From contig OZ244951.1 in NCBI GenBank assembly GCA_965222315.1, positions 4,340,001-4,404,000 of the forward strand: DNA of 64,000 nt, given 5' to 3'. Positions within the stretch are counted from its first letter, which is position 1. The number at the start of each line of letters is the position of its first letter. Positions 17,623-27,414 of this stretch are shown here, piece after piece. The notes below the pieces were generated by a model that did not search any database, was not told where the DNA came from, and worked only from the letters and a program-made list of their open reading frames with translations. The position numbers and the translations under genes were made by a program. This stretch comes from JACKII01 sp965222315. Its GTDB lineage: Bacteria; Pseudomonadota; Alphaproteobacteria; Bin95.

Positions 17623-18870
17623 TCACGCCACCCGCCGCGGCGGATAGCCGGGTTCGTGCATGGCTGCATTGTTCCCGGACGGGTAGAGGTAGTTCCGGGT
17701 CAGGGGCACGGCATCACGCTCCCGGGTCAGTTGGAACTGCGCGACCATCAGGTGGTCATGCCGGAAACCGGCTTCACACCCCGCCAAGTAGAATTCCCAC
17801 ATCCGGCAGAAGCGCTCGTCATAGAGGGCCGCAGCGGCATCCCAGCGGGCCTTGAATGCAGCACGCCAATGCTTCAGGGTTTCCGCGTAGTGGAGGCGAA
17901 GGCATTCCATATCGCAGGTCCAGAGCCTGGACCGCTCGACCGACGACATGACCTCCGACACTGCCGGGCAATAGCCCCCCGGAAAAATGTACTTCATCAG
18001 CCAGGGATTTGTGGGCCAAGGAGTGCCGGACTGCACAATCGTGTGTATCATGGCAACACCGTCCTCACTCAACCGGTCGCGCACGGTGTCAAAGAAGGTG
18101 TCGTAGTTCGGCACGCCCACATGCTCGAACATCCCGACGGAAACGATCCGGTCATAAGTGCCGGTCTCGTCCCGGTAGTCGCGGAGATGAAATTCAACGC
18201 GGTCCGAAAGCCCCCGCTCCGCTGCCTTTGCCACGGCATAGGCATGCTGTTCTTCCGAGAGGGTAATGCCGGTGACATGCGCGCCGGTGGTCTCCGCAAT
18301 ATGTATAGCGAGTCCGCCCCAGCCGCAGCCGATCTCCAGCACCTTATGCTCCGGCCGCAGCAGCAGCTTGGCGGCGATATGATCGAGTTTGGCCAGTTGC
18401 GCTTCTTCCAGGCTCATGCCCGGATCGGCGAAATACGCACAGGAATACTGACGCCTTGGGTCCAGAAAAAATTCGTAGAGTTCGGTTGAGAGGTCGTAGT
18501 GGTGGGCGACATTAGCCCGGGACCGCGTGATCGGGTTGGCCTGTGCAAAACGGCGCAACAGATAGCGCAACTTGATAGTCCACTTGTCCAACAAACTGAC
18601 CCCTTGATGGGCGGTGTTGCGGACGACGAGTGCGAGGAAATCATAGATGGAATGGCCGTCATCGACAGTCAGGGTACCATCCATAAAGGCCTCGCCAATG
18701 GCGAGCCGCGGGTTCAACGCCAGCTTCCAATGGAGCGCCGGGGAGTGCAGCCGGACCACGATCTGATCGGCCGATGACGGTTTTCCGAAGGTATGCTTGT
18801 GCCCATTCGCGTCGTAGACGGTCAAATGGCCTTGCACAATCACCTTGCGCAGCAAGATGCCAAATAGCAT
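17623..18870 (-). CDS. cfa: Cyclopropane-fatty-acyl-phospholipid synthase
   Basis: 415 residues from the ATG at 18870 (MLFGILLRKVIVQG); the upstream frame is non-conserved. It transfers a methylene group from SAM to unsaturated acyl chains in membrane phospholipids. Visible: NVAHHYDLSTELYEFFLD, SAM motif VLEIGCGWGGLAIHIAE, GITLSEEQHAYA, SVGMFEHVG with the active-site Glu-His, YIFPGGYCP (conserved Cys) and the C-terminal MWEFYLAGCEAGFR. Typical length. It stands 46 bp before the epoxide hydrolase gene on the same strand. Confidence 0.92.
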   Translation of the reverse strand: MLFGILLRKVIVQGHLTVYDANGHKHTFGKPSSADQIVVRLHSPALHWKLALNPRLAIGEAFMDGTLTVDDGHSIYDFLALVVRNTAHQGVSLLDKWTIKLRYLLRRFAQANPITRSRANVAHHYDLSTELYEFFLDPRRQYSCAYFADPGMSLEEAQLAKLDHIAAKLLLRPEHKVLEIGCGWGGLAIHIAETTGAHVTGITLSEEQHAYAVAKAAERGLSDRVEFHLRDYRDETGTYDRIVSVGMFEHVGVPNYDTFFDTVRDRLSEDGVAMIHTIVQSGTPWPTNPWLMKYIFPGGYCPAVSEVMSSVERSRLWTCDMECLRLHYAETLKHWRAAFKARWDAAAALYDERFCRMWEFYLAGCEAGFRHDHLMVAQFQLTRERDAVPLTRNYLYPSGNNAAMHEPGYPPRRVA

Positions 18871-19037
18871 TGCGCGTCTCCCAAACTTACTCTCGCCGCC
18901 GGCTGGAATCTCCCCTCTGCCGCGGATCAAGACAACATTCAGATATAAGTCTGCCGCGGAATTTGCTGCGCGCCAAGTGTTTGATGATGGGAAATTGCTA
19001 TTTCTGCTTACTTTCTTAGTGAACGACGCCCTTTTCC

Positions 19038-21341
19038 TTAAGCCTCCGGCGGCCCCCAAGCAGTGATCGGCGGCAGGTTGCCCCTATACTGCTCCACCTG
19101 CACCAAGGCCGAATGGCTCGACGGCCCCTGCCCCAGCTTGGATGTGCCCTCGTCGCGGGTCAGTACGTTCGGATTGCCGTGTTTATCCATGCCGCCCGGC
19201 TCAGTCGGATCGTACCAGGCGCCGGTCGCGAACTGCACTACACCGGGCATTACCCGGTCCGTCACGACAACGCCGGCGAGCGTTTCACCGCGATCGTTGA
19301 AGACGCGGACAATGTCCCCATTGCCGACCTGCCGCGCCGCCGCGTCGTCCGGGTGCAGCCAGATCGGCTCCCGGCCCTTGATCTTGCTGGCCAGGCTCAA
19401 GCCTGCCGGGTCGTTCTGGCCGTGCAGGCGCGTGCGTGGCTGGTTGGAAATCATGTGGAGCGGGTGCTTCTCCGCCTCGCCAACCTTGCCGAGCCATTCG
19501 CGCGGCTCCAGCCACACGGGATGGCCGGGGCAGTCGTCATAGCCGAAGCCCGCAATCTCCTCCGAGAAAATCTCGATCTTGCCGGAGGGCGTGCGCAGTT
19601 TGGCGCCTGCCGGGTCCTGGCGGAACTTGCCCAGCAAAATATGCGGCTCTGCCGGGTGGGTCAGGTGCACGCCGCCATCGGCCCAGAATGTGTCGAAGTC
19701 CGGCAGGTCGACGCCGCGATCCGCAGCGCCCTTCACGGCCGTTTCGTACATCTGGCGGAGCCAGTCCATCTCGGTCTTGCCTTCGGTGAACTCTTCCCCG
19801 AAACCCAGCCGGTCCGCCAGAGCCGCGAAGATGTCGTGATCGTTCCAGCTTTGGTATACGGGCGGGATCGCCTGATGCATGGCGGTCCAGAGATTGTCGC
19901 GCTTGCCCGCGCCGATGTCGTTCCGCTCCAATGTCGTGGTCGCGGGCAGAACGATGTCGGCATGGCGCGCGGTGGCAGTCCAGAACGGTTCGTGTACGAT
20001 CACGCATTCCGGTTTCCGAAAGGCCTGGGCGAGGCGATTCAGATCCTGGTGATGGTGAAAGGGATTGCCGCCGCACCAATAGACCAGCCGGGTGTCGGGG
20101 TAGACGCGGCGCTGTCCGTCGAAGTCGTACTCTTCACCCGGTTTCAGCAACAGGTCGGAAATGCGGGCGACCGGGATGAAACTGGCAAGCGGACTGGGGG
20201 CTTTCGGGAAGACCGGCCACATCACCTGCTGGCGCGGCACGGCATGGGCGCCGAGGCTGGCATAGCCGAAGCCGAAACCGCCGCCCGGCAGCCCGATCTG
20301 GCCGACCATGGAAGCAAGCGCGATCAGGGACCAAAACGGCTGTTCCCCATGGTCCGCCCGTTGCAACGCCCAGGCGGCGGAGAGCATCGTGCGGGTCCCA
20401 CAGATTTCCCGCGCAAGGCCGGCGATGCGTGCCGCCGGAACGCCAGTGATCGCCTCGGCCCAAGCCGGAGTCTTGGCGATGCCGTCGGTTTCGCCGGTCA
20501 GGTAGGGCCGGAACTTCTCCCAGCCCGTGCAATATTGGGCGAGGAACGCCTCGTCCTGGAGGCCATCCTCCAGCACCACATAGGCGAGCGCCATCATCAT
20601 GGCGGTGTCGGTGTTGGGACGGATCGGAATCCACTCAGCCAGGCCTGCCGCTTCCAGGAAGGGCGGCACGTCATCCCGTACGGGACTGATGACCACGAAC
20701 TTGACCCCATTCTCGCCGCACTGCCGCAGCCATTGCGGGGTCAGGTGGATGGCCGCGCCGCCGCTATCCAACTGGGAGTTTTTCATGGACAAGCCGCCGA
20801 AGCAGACCATCAGGTTGGTATTTTCCGCGATGCTTTGATAGTCGGTAACCGGCCCCTCACTGGCCGATGCGTCGCCCAGAATGTGTGGCAGCAGGGCCAG
20901 TGCGGCAGCGTAGCTGTAATTGTGCATCTGCCAGGTACAGCCACCGTAAAGGTTGGTGAAACGCTGCAACTGGGTCTTGGCGTGATGGAACTGCCCCGCG
21001 CTCGACCAGCCATAGGAGCCGGCAAAGATTGCCTCGTTGCCGAACGCGCTCTTGACCCGCGCCATTTCCCCAGCGGCGAGATCCAACGCCTGGTCCCAGG
21101 AGACCGGGACGAAGGGATCGCTGCCGCGGTTGCGGTCGCGCCCTTCCAGCCAGCCTTTGCGGACCATGGGCTGCTGAATGCGGGCCTTGCCATGCACCAT
21201 GTCCGGAATCGAAGCCAGCATCGGCGAGGGGTTCGGATCGTTGGCCGGCGCCCGCGCCTCGATCAGGCGGCCATCGCGGACGACGGCGTGAAATGAACCC
21301 CAATGGGAAGCGTGCGGAACCACTTTCAGCGGAGCGGGCAT
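19038..21341 (-). CDS. Molybdopterin oxidoreductase of the BisC/TorZ type
   Basis: 767 residues. DMSO-reductase superfamily enzyme using a bis-MGD molybdenum cofactor. GSYGWSS at residues 108-114 carries the serine that ligates Mo in the DMSO/TMAO/biotin-sulfoxide reductase group. No N-terminal Fe-S cysteines and no twin-arginine signal, so it should be cytoplasmic like BisC. Further motifs: PHILGDASASEGPV, YWCGGNPFHHHQD, HEPFWTATARHADIVLPATTTLERND, and HGQNDPAGLSL with a C-terminal MopB-binding barrel. Likely role: reduction of an S- or N-oxide, possibly methionine sulfoxide; substrate not determinable. Confidence 0.88.
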   Translation of the reverse strand: MPAPLKVVPHASHWGSFHAVVRDGRLIEARAPANDPNPSPMLASIPDMVHGKARIQQPMVRKGWLEGRDRNRGSDPFVPVSWDQALDLAAGEMARVKSAFGNEAIFAGSYGWSSAGQFHHAKTQLQRFTNLYGGCTWQMHNYSYAAALALLPHILGDASASEGPVTDYQSIAENTNLMVCFGGLSMKNSQLDSGGAAIHLTPQWLRQCGENGVKFVVISPVRDDVPPFLEAAGLAEWIPIRPNTDTAMMMALAYVVLEDGLQDEAFLAQYCTGWEKFRPYLTGETDGIAKTPAWAEAITGVPAARIAGLAREICGTRTMLSAAWALQRADHGEQPFWSLIALASMVGQIGLPGGGFGFGYASLGAHAVPRQQVMWPVFPKAPSPLASFIPVARISDLLLKPGEEYDFDGQRRVYPDTRLVYWCGGNPFHHHQDLNRLAQAFRKPECVIVHEPFWTATARHADIVLPATTTLERNDIGAGKRDNLWTAMHQAIPPVYQSWNDHDIFAALADRLGFGEEFTEGKTEMDWLRQMYETAVKGAADRGVDLPDFDTFWADGGVHLTHPAEPHILLGKFRQDPAGAKLRTPSGKIEIFSEEIAGFGYDDCPGHPVWLEPREWLGKVGEAEKHPLHMISNQPRTRLHGQNDPAGLSLASKIKGREPIWLHPDDAAARQVGNGDIVRVFNDRGETLAGVVVTDRVMPGVVQFATGAWYDPTEPGGMDKHGNPNVLTRDEGTSKLGQGPSSHSALVQVEQYRGNLPPITAWGPPEA

Positions 21342-21410
21342 CTGAATTCCTCGGTTAGACGCGGGCGGAAGCCGGGCATAGGAACGAAACCCGGGGTGGA
21401 ACGCAAGGTT

Positions 21411-22670
21411 TCACAGGGTCTCAGCCGGTTTGGTTGGCGGCTTCAGAATTAACGCAAGGCCGATGGCTATCAGGTTCGCTGCCGCACCACACCAAAAGGC
21501 AGCGTCGTAGCTGCCCGTATGATCGCGCAGCCAGCCTGCACCGAACACGCCGAGGCTACCGACGCTGCAGGTGAAAGCAAAGGCGAAGCCCGCGATGCTG
21601 CCAACATGCGCCCGTCCGAACGTGCCGCCGACAACAGCCGGGTAGAGCGTAACACCAGCGCTTGCGCCCATGCCGAACAGAATTGCGGCGGCATAGAGCA
21701 TTGGCAGGGATTGCCACTGGGAGAACACCAGGAAGGCCAGCGCCTGCACCGATAGCATGGCGAGCAGGCCGGCTTTGGCCCCTGCCTTGTCCAATATAAA
21801 GCCGATTGCCGGGCGGCCCGCGAGACCCGCAATGCCGACGGCACTCAGCAGGCCAACGCCATCAGCGCGGGCGAACCCCATATCGACGCCAACCGCCACC
21901 AAATGGGCATAGGGAAAGAACATCACCCCCCAGGAAAGGGCGTAAATCGCACACATGGTCCAGAAGGCGGTCGTGCGCCGCGCTTCAGGCAGGGTCCAGA
22001 AGGGTTCGTCATCCGGCAGGGCTGCCGCCGCAGCCACGGTGCCTGCATTGCCAGGATCACGACGGATGCCAAGCGCGCAGAGAGCCATGGCGCCGCCGCA
22101 TACCAACCCCATCGTGACAAGCGCGCCCCGCCAGCCAAGCCAGCCGATCAATTCCAGCGCGATGGGCGGCATGAAAACAATGGAGAGGCCGGAGCCCATG
22201 GAGACGATGGCCAGCGCCTTGCCGCGCTTGGCGACAAACCAGCGGATGACTGTAGCGCTGGTGGGAATGTAGGGCGTGCTCATGCCCATGCCGACCAGCA
22301 CGCTCATACCGAGGAACAGGTGCCAAAGCGCCGTTGCCTGGCTGAGGACGATATAGCCCGCTGCAAGCAGGGCCGCGCCGCAGAGCAGCACGGGCCGCGG
22401 CCCCCACCGGTCCGTCATCCGTCCGGCGACAAGGCCAAGGATGGCATAGGTCGCCACACAGACCGAAAACGGCGCGGAGACTGCCGCAGCGTCGAGGGAT
22501 AGCGCGTCTGCGAAGGAGGTCGCAAACACGGCGTAGCAGAACAACAGGCCGTAGGAAGCCATCACCACAACGAAAGAAAGCCAGACAATCACCCAGCCGT
22601 AGTAAAGTTCCGTGCGCATAAAGGCCGGGTCGGGCGGACTTGTCCTGGCCATCTCCTCAGACTCGAACAT
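21411..22670 (-). CDS. MFS transporter (monocarboxylate/OFA-like)
   Basis: 419 residues with 12 predicted hydrophobic segments. Early GWVIVWLSFVVVMASYG and the loop GRMTDRWGPRPVLL match the MFS motif; the helix 4-5 region is FVAKRGKALAIVSMGSGLS. These resemble oxalate/formate and monocarboxylate carriers. An internal ATG at 22652 is an alternative start. Inner-membrane carrier, substrate unknown. It precedes the molybdoenzyme gene with a 69-bp gap, so they may be cotranscribed. Confidence 0.82.
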   Translation of the reverse strand: MFESEEMARTSPPDPAFMRTELYYGWVIVWLSFVVVMASYGLLFCYAVFATSFADALSLDAAAVSAPFSVCVATYAILGLVAGRMTDRWGPRPVLLCGAALLAAGYIVLSQATALWHLFLGMSVLVGMGMSTPYIPTSATVIRWFVAKRGKALAIVSMGSGLSIVFMPPIALELIGWLGWRGALVTMGLVCGGAMALCALGIRRDPGNAGTVAAAAALPDDEPFWTLPEARRTTAFWTMCAIYALSWGVMFFPYAHLVAVGVDMGFARADGVGLLSAVGIAGLAGRPAIGFILDKAGAKAGLLAMLSVQALAFLVFSQWQSLPMLYAAAILFGMGASAGVTLYPAVVGGTFGRAHVGSIAGFAFAFTCSVGSLGVFGAGWLRDHTGSYDAAFWCGAAANLIAIGLALILKPPTKPAETL

Positions 22671-22739
22671 CTTGGTAGAGGCCGCGTTTTCTCAGGACTG
22701 TGTCACTCCAAATCATGAACTATTGGTTCGATCAGACCA

Positions 22740-23351
22740 CTACGGAACCAGCCAGGTTCCCTGCCACTCTTTACCGGTCCAATCGAACCGCGCGCGGCGA
22801 TGGCCATTGTCAGAAATGTAAAGCCATTCAAAACCGCTGATATCCAGTTCCAGAACGGCAAAATTAGCCTTCCCGCTGTCTGCCATTTCAGAGTCGAATT
22901 CCGCGTCCTCAGGGTCGTCGAGCGGCTCGCCCGGCGTTTGCACCACTTTATAGTAGTGGCGGCTCGTCTCACTCTTTTCTTCCCAGGCTTTATCGTGCAC
23001 CGGCCCCCGGCAATGAATCCGCACACGGCAGGCAATACGGAGCTGGATGCTCTTTCGTGCGTCAAAAATGTGAAGAGCGGCGTTGGGGCTGGTTTTGAAG
23101 TCTGTAATTTTGCCCGAACGGGTGTCGGTATGCACCGTCAACACGCGGCTCTCTTCCGCAAAGTGGCGAAGGACGACGGTTCGCACATGCGGTACAGCAC
23201 CAGCACCAATTGTCGCCAGCACCGGCAAACTGGCGGGGCTATCATCGCCAGCCGCGCCTTCGGCAAGCATCGCCAACGCGGCGCGCAACACGGCGTTCAA
23301 GCTGGAGAAATGCGGTGGCTCCTTTCCCACTGCAACGCGTTCCTTTGCCAT
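22740..23351 (-). CDS. Pyridoxamine 5'-phosphate oxidase-family flavin protein
   Basis: 203 residues. Split-barrel flavin-binding family: VRTVVLRHFAEESRVLTVHTDTRSGKITDF in the FMN-site region, AALHIFDARKSIQLRI, and C-terminal HRRARFDWTGKEWQGTWLVP. It belongs to the Alr4036-type PNPOx-like group and not to PdxH itself. Probably an FMN-dependent oxidase or reductase. It lies between the MFS gene and polA on the same strand. Confidence 0.8.
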   Translation of the reverse strand: MAKERVAVGKEPPHFSSLNAVLRAALAMLAEGAAGDDSPASLPVLATIGAGAVPHVRTVVLRHFAEESRVLTVHTDTRSGKITDFKTSPNAALHIFDARKSIQLRIACRVRIHCRGPVHDKAWEEKSETSRHYYKVVQTPGEPLDDPEDAEFDSEMADSGKANFAVLELDISGFEWLYISDNGHRRARFDWTGKEWQGTWLVP

Positions 23352-23419
23352 CGAATTCGGCTTCCTTCTGCACGGGCACCGCTAATTTCACGAGCGATTT
23401 TCAGGCATCGGACGAGGAA

Positions 23420-26158
23420 TCAGTGAGCTGCCGACCAGTTCAATGCGGTGCCGGTATCAACCACGAGAGGCACAGAGAGGCTGGCGGCGTCCTGCATCGT
23501 GTCGGCGACCACCTGTTTGGTTGCATCAGCCTCTGCCTCCGGCACTTCGAACAATAGCTCGTCGTGCACCTGAAGCAACATGCGCGCGCCCAGCCCTGCC
23601 CGCTCCAAAACACCGGGCAAGCGGATCATGGCCCGTTTGATAATGTCGGCGGCGGAGCCCTGGAGTGGCGCATTGATGGCGACGCGCTCCTGAAATGCGC
23701 GGCGGGCGCCGTTCTTGTCCTTGATGCCGGGCGTGTGGCATTTGCGGCCGAATATGGTGGTGACATAGCCGTGCTCGCCGGCAAATGCTTTCGCCGTGTT
23801 CATATAGTCTTTTATACCGGGATAGCGCTCAAAATAGGCCTCTATAAATGCTTTGGCCTCGCCCTGGGGTACGCGGATGTTGCGGGCGAGTCCGAAGGCC
23901 GAAATGCCATAGATGATGCCGAAATTAATTGCCTTGGCCTTGCGGCGCTCCATCGGGTCCATGCCTTCAAGCGGTATGCCGAACACTTCGGACGCGGTCA
24001 CCGCATGAATGTCCAGCCCGTCGAAGAAGGCCTGGCGCAGGGAGTCGATCTTGCCGACATGGGCCAGCAGGCGCAATTCGATCTGGCTGTAGTCCGCGCT
24101 CATCAGCACATGTCCGGGGGCGGCGATGAAGGCCTCGCGGATTTTGCGGCCTTCCTCCGTCCGCACCGGGATGTTTTGCAGGTTCGGATCGCTGGAGCTT
24201 AGGCGCCCCGTATTCACCACCGTCTGGGCCAAGGATGTGTGAATGCGCCCGGTTTCCGGGTTGATATCCTCCACCAGCGCGTCGGTATAGGTGCTCTTCA
24301 GCTTCGACAATTGCCGCCAGTCGAGCACACGCGCGGGCAGGTCGTGCCCTTGGGCGGCCAGATCCTCCAGAACCTCCGCGCCGGTGGCCCATGCGCCGGA
24401 CTTGCCGGTCTTCTTGCCACCGGGCAAGCTCATTTCGTCAAATAAGATTTCACCCAGTTGCTTGGGCGAGCCGATGGTGAACTTGCGCCCCGCCAGTTCG
24501 TGGATTTCGGCCTCCAGCCCTTCCAAGCGCTGGGCGAAATCGCGGGAGAGGCCGCGCAATCCGGCGGCATCCACCAGCACACCGGTCCGCTCCATATCGG
24601 CGAGGACGGAAACCAGCGGGCGGTCAAACTCTTCATAGACGCTGACCATATGCTCCTGCGCCAGGCGGGGTTTCAGCGTTTTCCAGAGGCGCAGGGTGAC
24701 GTCCGCGTCCTCTGCCGCGTAGTTCAGCGCCTTGTCCAGCGGCACGCGGTCGAAGGTGATGGCGTCCTTGCCCTTGCCGGCTACCTCGGAATATTTGATG
24801 GTCTGGTGGCCCAGGAAAAGCTCCGCCAGTTCATCCATGCCGTGGCCGTGCTGGCCGCCGTCGAGCACGTAGGAAAGCACCATCGTGTCGTCGATAGGAG
24901 CAAGACGCAGGCCGTGCCGGGCCAGTACCTCCATATCGTATTTGATGTTTTGGCCGATCTTCAGCACCGAATCGTCGAGCAGAATGTCCTTCAGCGCGTC
25001 GACAGCCTCAGCCAGCGGCAGGTTCGGAACCTCACCGCCGCCATCGAGAGAAAGCTCGCCCGCCGCCTCGCCCCGATGAGCGATGGGGATGTAGCAGGCG
25101 CGGCCCTCGGCCGGCGAAAGCGAAATACCGACCAGTTCCGCCATGTGCGCGTTGAGGGAGGTGGTCTCCGTGTCGATGGCGAGCAGGCCGGTTTCGTAGG
25201 CTTCGGCTACCCACTGGTCGAGCGTCTCGCGGGTCGTCACCAGTTCATACGCGGTCTCGACCGATGCCGCTTCGGCAGGTGTGGTGCGGATATTGCCGTC
25301 CGCCGCCAGGTTGGCTTCCACCTTGGCGGTCAGCGACTTAAATGCCTGCGCCTCCAGGAAGTCCAGCAGGGTGTCCGCATCGGGCTGTCTGACCGTGAAG
25401 CTGTCGAGCGGTTCCGGTACCGGCGCGTCCTGGGCGAGGCGCACCAATTGCTGGGAAATACGGGCCTGTTCGGCAAATTCGATCAGGTTTTCGCGGCGCT
25501 TCTTCTGCTTGATCTCTTCTGCACGGGACAGGAGTGATTCAAGGTCGCCATACTCGTTGATGAGCAGTGCTGCGGTCTTGACGCCGATGCCCGGCACACC
25601 CGGCACGTTGTCGGTCGAGTCACCGGCCAGCGACTGGACGTCCACCACCTTGTCCGGCGTCACGCCAAACTTGGCCTCGACCGCCTCAAAACTTTGAAGC
25701 TGAAGCTTAACCGGATCGAGCATGGATATCTTGTCGGATATCAACTGCATCAGGTCCTTGTCGGACGAGACCACCGTGACCTTGGCCCCGGCCTCCACCG
25801 CCTGGCGGGAATAGGTGGCGATCAGGTCGTCGGCCTCGTAGCCTTCCAACTCGATGCTGGGCAAGTTGAAGGCGCGGGTTGCCTCCCGGATCAGGTCGAA
25901 CTGAGGCACCAGTTCTTCCGGCGGCGGCGGCCGGTGCGCCTTGTATTCCGGGTAGATTTCCGACCGGAAGGTTTTGCGGCTTGTATCGAAGATGACGGCG
26001 ATCCGGTCGGCGTCCGTATCCTCCAGCAGCCGCATGAGCATGGTGCAGAACCCATAGACCGCGTTGACGGGCGTGCCGTCGGGCCGGGTCATGGGCGGCA
26101 GCGCGTGGAAGGCGCGGAAGATGAAGCCGGAGCCGTCTACCAGAAATACGTGCTGCAT
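23420..26158 (-). CDS. polA: DNA polymerase I
   Basis: 912 residues from the ATG at 26158, chosen because GGAGG lies 8 bases upstream; an ATG at 26176 is the alternative. Three domains: 5'-3' exonuclease (about 1-290, VFLVDGSGFIFRAFHALPP; VVSSDKDLMQLI; GIGVKTAALLI), 3'-5' proofreading exonuclease with intact acidic residues (LLAIDTETTSL; KIGQNIKYDMEVL), and the family A polymerase (SADYSQIELRLLAHV; KAINFGIIYGISAFGLA; LLQVHDELLFEVPE). It fills gaps in repair and removes RNA primers. Confidence 0.95.
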   Translation of the reverse strand: MQHVFLVDGSGFIFRAFHALPPMTRPDGTPVNAVYGFCTMLMRLLEDTDADRIAVIFDTSRKTFRSEIYPEYKAHRPPPPEELVPQFDLIREATRAFNLPSIELEGYEADDLIATYSRQAVEAGAKVTVVSSDKDLMQLISDKISMLDPVKLQLQSFEAVEAKFGVTPDKVVDVQSLAGDSTDNVPGVPGIGVKTAALLINEYGDLESLLSRAEEIKQKKRRENLIEFAEQARISQQLVRLAQDAPVPEPLDSFTVRQPDADTLLDFLEAQAFKSLTAKVEANLAADGNIRTTPAEAASVETAYELVTTRETLDQWVAEAYETGLLAIDTETTSLNAHMAELVGISLSPAEGRACYIPIAHRGEAAGELSLDGGGEVPNLPLAEAVDALKDILLDDSVLKIGQNIKYDMEVLARHGLRLAPIDDTMVLSYVLDGGQHGHGMDELAELFLGHQTIKYSEVAGKGKDAITFDRVPLDKALNYAAEDADVTLRLWKTLKPRLAQEHMVSVYEEFDRPLVSVLADMERTGVLVDAAGLRGLSRDFAQRLEGLEAEIHELAGRKFTIGSPKQLGEILFDEMSLPGGKKTGKSGAWATGAEVLEDLAAQGHDLPARVLDWRQLSKLKSTYTDALVEDINPETGRIHTSLAQTVVNTGRLSSSDPNLQNIPVRTEEGRKIREAFIAAPGHVLMSADYSQIELRLLAHVGKIDSLRQAFFDGLDIHAVTASEVFGIPLEGMDPMERRKAKAINFGIIYGISAFGLARNIRVPQGEAKAFIEAYFERYPGIKDYMNTAKAFAGEHGYVTTIFGRKCHTPGIKDKNGARRAFQERVAINAPLQGSAADIIKRAMIRLPGVLERAGLGARMLLQVHDELLFEVPEAEADATKQVVADTMQDAASLSVPLVVDTGTALNWSAAH

Positions 26159-26187
26159 CGCTCGATCCTCCGCCATAACGCTACCCT

Positions 26188-26361
26188 CTAGTGGTGGTCC
26201 GCCGCCGCGCCTTCTTTCAGCACATAGCGGCGGCCGCAATAGGGGCAATCGACTTCGCCATCGACCAGCTGCAAAAACACACGCGGATGGCCGAGCGCGC
26301 CATTGCCGCCGTCGCAAGCGACCGTCGTTTCTGTTACTTCAAGCGTCTCAACGGGTTCCAT
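26188..26361 (-). CDS. Zinc-finger (zf-CHCC, NDUFS6-like) protein
   Basis: A 57-residue gene. Its four ligands are C16, H25, C39 and C42 (CDGGNGALGHP then DCPYCGRRYVL), the zf-CHCC pattern of the complex I accessory subunit NDUFS6 and its alphaproteobacterial homologues. Expected to bind one zinc; a role with NADH dehydrogenase is known for the eukaryotic homologue and only inferred here. Stop codon is 11 bp before the ATG at 26176 of polA, so they are likely cotranscribed. Confidence 0.85.
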   Translation of the reverse strand: MEPVETLEVTETTVACDGGNGALGHPRVFLQLVDGEVDCPYCGRRYVLKEGAAADHH

Positions 26362-26410
26362 AGAAAGCCAATCCTTCGTGGGGCATACAGATCAAAGCCG
26401 AAACCAGCAG

Positions 26411-27403
26411 GTGCCTAGGTTTACTTCAGCAACGCCGTTAGCGCTATGGCTTGCGCTGTGTTTTTTGCTGAATGCCTGTGCGCCCTTTGTGGTGCCGGAG
26501 GGCCCTGCGGCGGCGGAGCCTGCGTTTACGCAGGAAGGATACAAGACCAGCGATGGCTTGCGGCTGCCGTTCTTCGAGTGGAGACCGGCGGAGCCGAAGG
26601 CGGTGGTGCTGGCGCTGCATGGCTTTGGCGACTACAGCAATGCTTTCGACAAAGTGGCGACGGCCCTGGCGGAACGCGGCTTTGCGACCTACGCCTATGA
26701 CCAACGCGGGTTTGGGGTCAGCCCTGGGCGGGGCCGGTGGCACGGCGCGGAACGGCTGGTTGAAGATGCGGCCGAAGCGGTCGGTGCGCTGCAGCGGAGG
26801 CATCCCGGCCTCCCCCTCTATCTGATGGGGCACAGCATGGGTGGCGGGGTCGCCATGGCGGCGGTTGCGCAGTCTCCCAAGATGCCGGTCGCGGGTTTGA
26901 TCCTGATCGCGCCCGCGGTCTGGGGCCGGGACAACATGCCGTCATTTCAGAAAGACCTCCTGCGCCTGAGTGCATATAGCGTGCCGTGGTACCCGCTGAC
27001 CGGACAGGGTATCCGCATCGTGCCGACAGACGATCTGGCCGCGCTCCGAGCCCTGTCACGCGACCCGAAGGTGCTGCGGGCCTTCCGGGTGGATCAAGTC
27101 TGGGGACTGACCAACCTGATGGATCTTGCCGCCGGCGCTCCGCCGGCCATCGGGACGAAGACGCTGTACCTGTATGGCCTGCGGGACGATGTGATCCCGC
27201 TAAGGCCAACCAAGGCCGCACTTGCAGGCTTTTCGGAAAGCGTGCTGACTGCGGCCATCTATGACGATGGCTATCACCTGCTCATGCGGAGCACATTGGG
27301 CGATGCCGTTATCCGCGACATTGCCCAATGGATCGAAGACCCGTCCGCGCCCCTGCCGTCCGGCGCCGACCGGGATTGGCAAAAGCGCCTGGACCAGCGC
27401 TAG
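26411..27403 (+). CDS. Lysophospholipase-like alpha/beta hydrolase lipoprotein
   Basis: Start taken as the GTG at 26411, which places a signal ending LLNAC (lipobox) at the N-terminus; the frame is open back to 26303 and no good ATG exists. About 330 residues. Hydrolase_4/monoacylglycerol-lipase motifs: LALHGFGDYSNAF, nucleophile in GHSMGGG, acid in YGLRDDVIPLRPT, and His in DDGYHLLMR. Expected in the cell envelope, cleaving acylglycerols or lysophospholipids. It is divergent to the zinc-finger gene. Confidence 0.78.
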   Translation: MPRFTSATPLALWLALCFLLNACAPFVVPEGPAAAEPAFTQEGYKTSDGLRLPFFEWRPAEPKAVVLALHGFGDYSNAFDKVATALAERGFATYAYDQRGFGVSPGRGRWHGAERLVEDAAEAVGALQRRHPGLPLYLMGHSMGGGVAMAAVAQSPKMPVAGLILIAPAVWGRDNMPSFQKDLLRLSAYSVPWYPLTGQGIRIVPTDDLAALRALSRDPKVLRAFRVDQVWGLTNLMDLAAGAPPAIGTKTLYLYGLRDDVIPLRPTKAALAGFSESVLTAAIYDDGYHLLMRSTLGDAVIRDIAQWIEDPSAPLPSGADRDWQKRLDQR

Positions 27404-27414
27404 CCGCCCAGAAT

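Noticed and set aside
19113..21296. Long plus-strand open frame (727 codons) opposite the molybdoenzyme gene
   Set aside because: Composition typical of antisense GC-rich frames; the minus-strand protein has complete, ordered family motifs.
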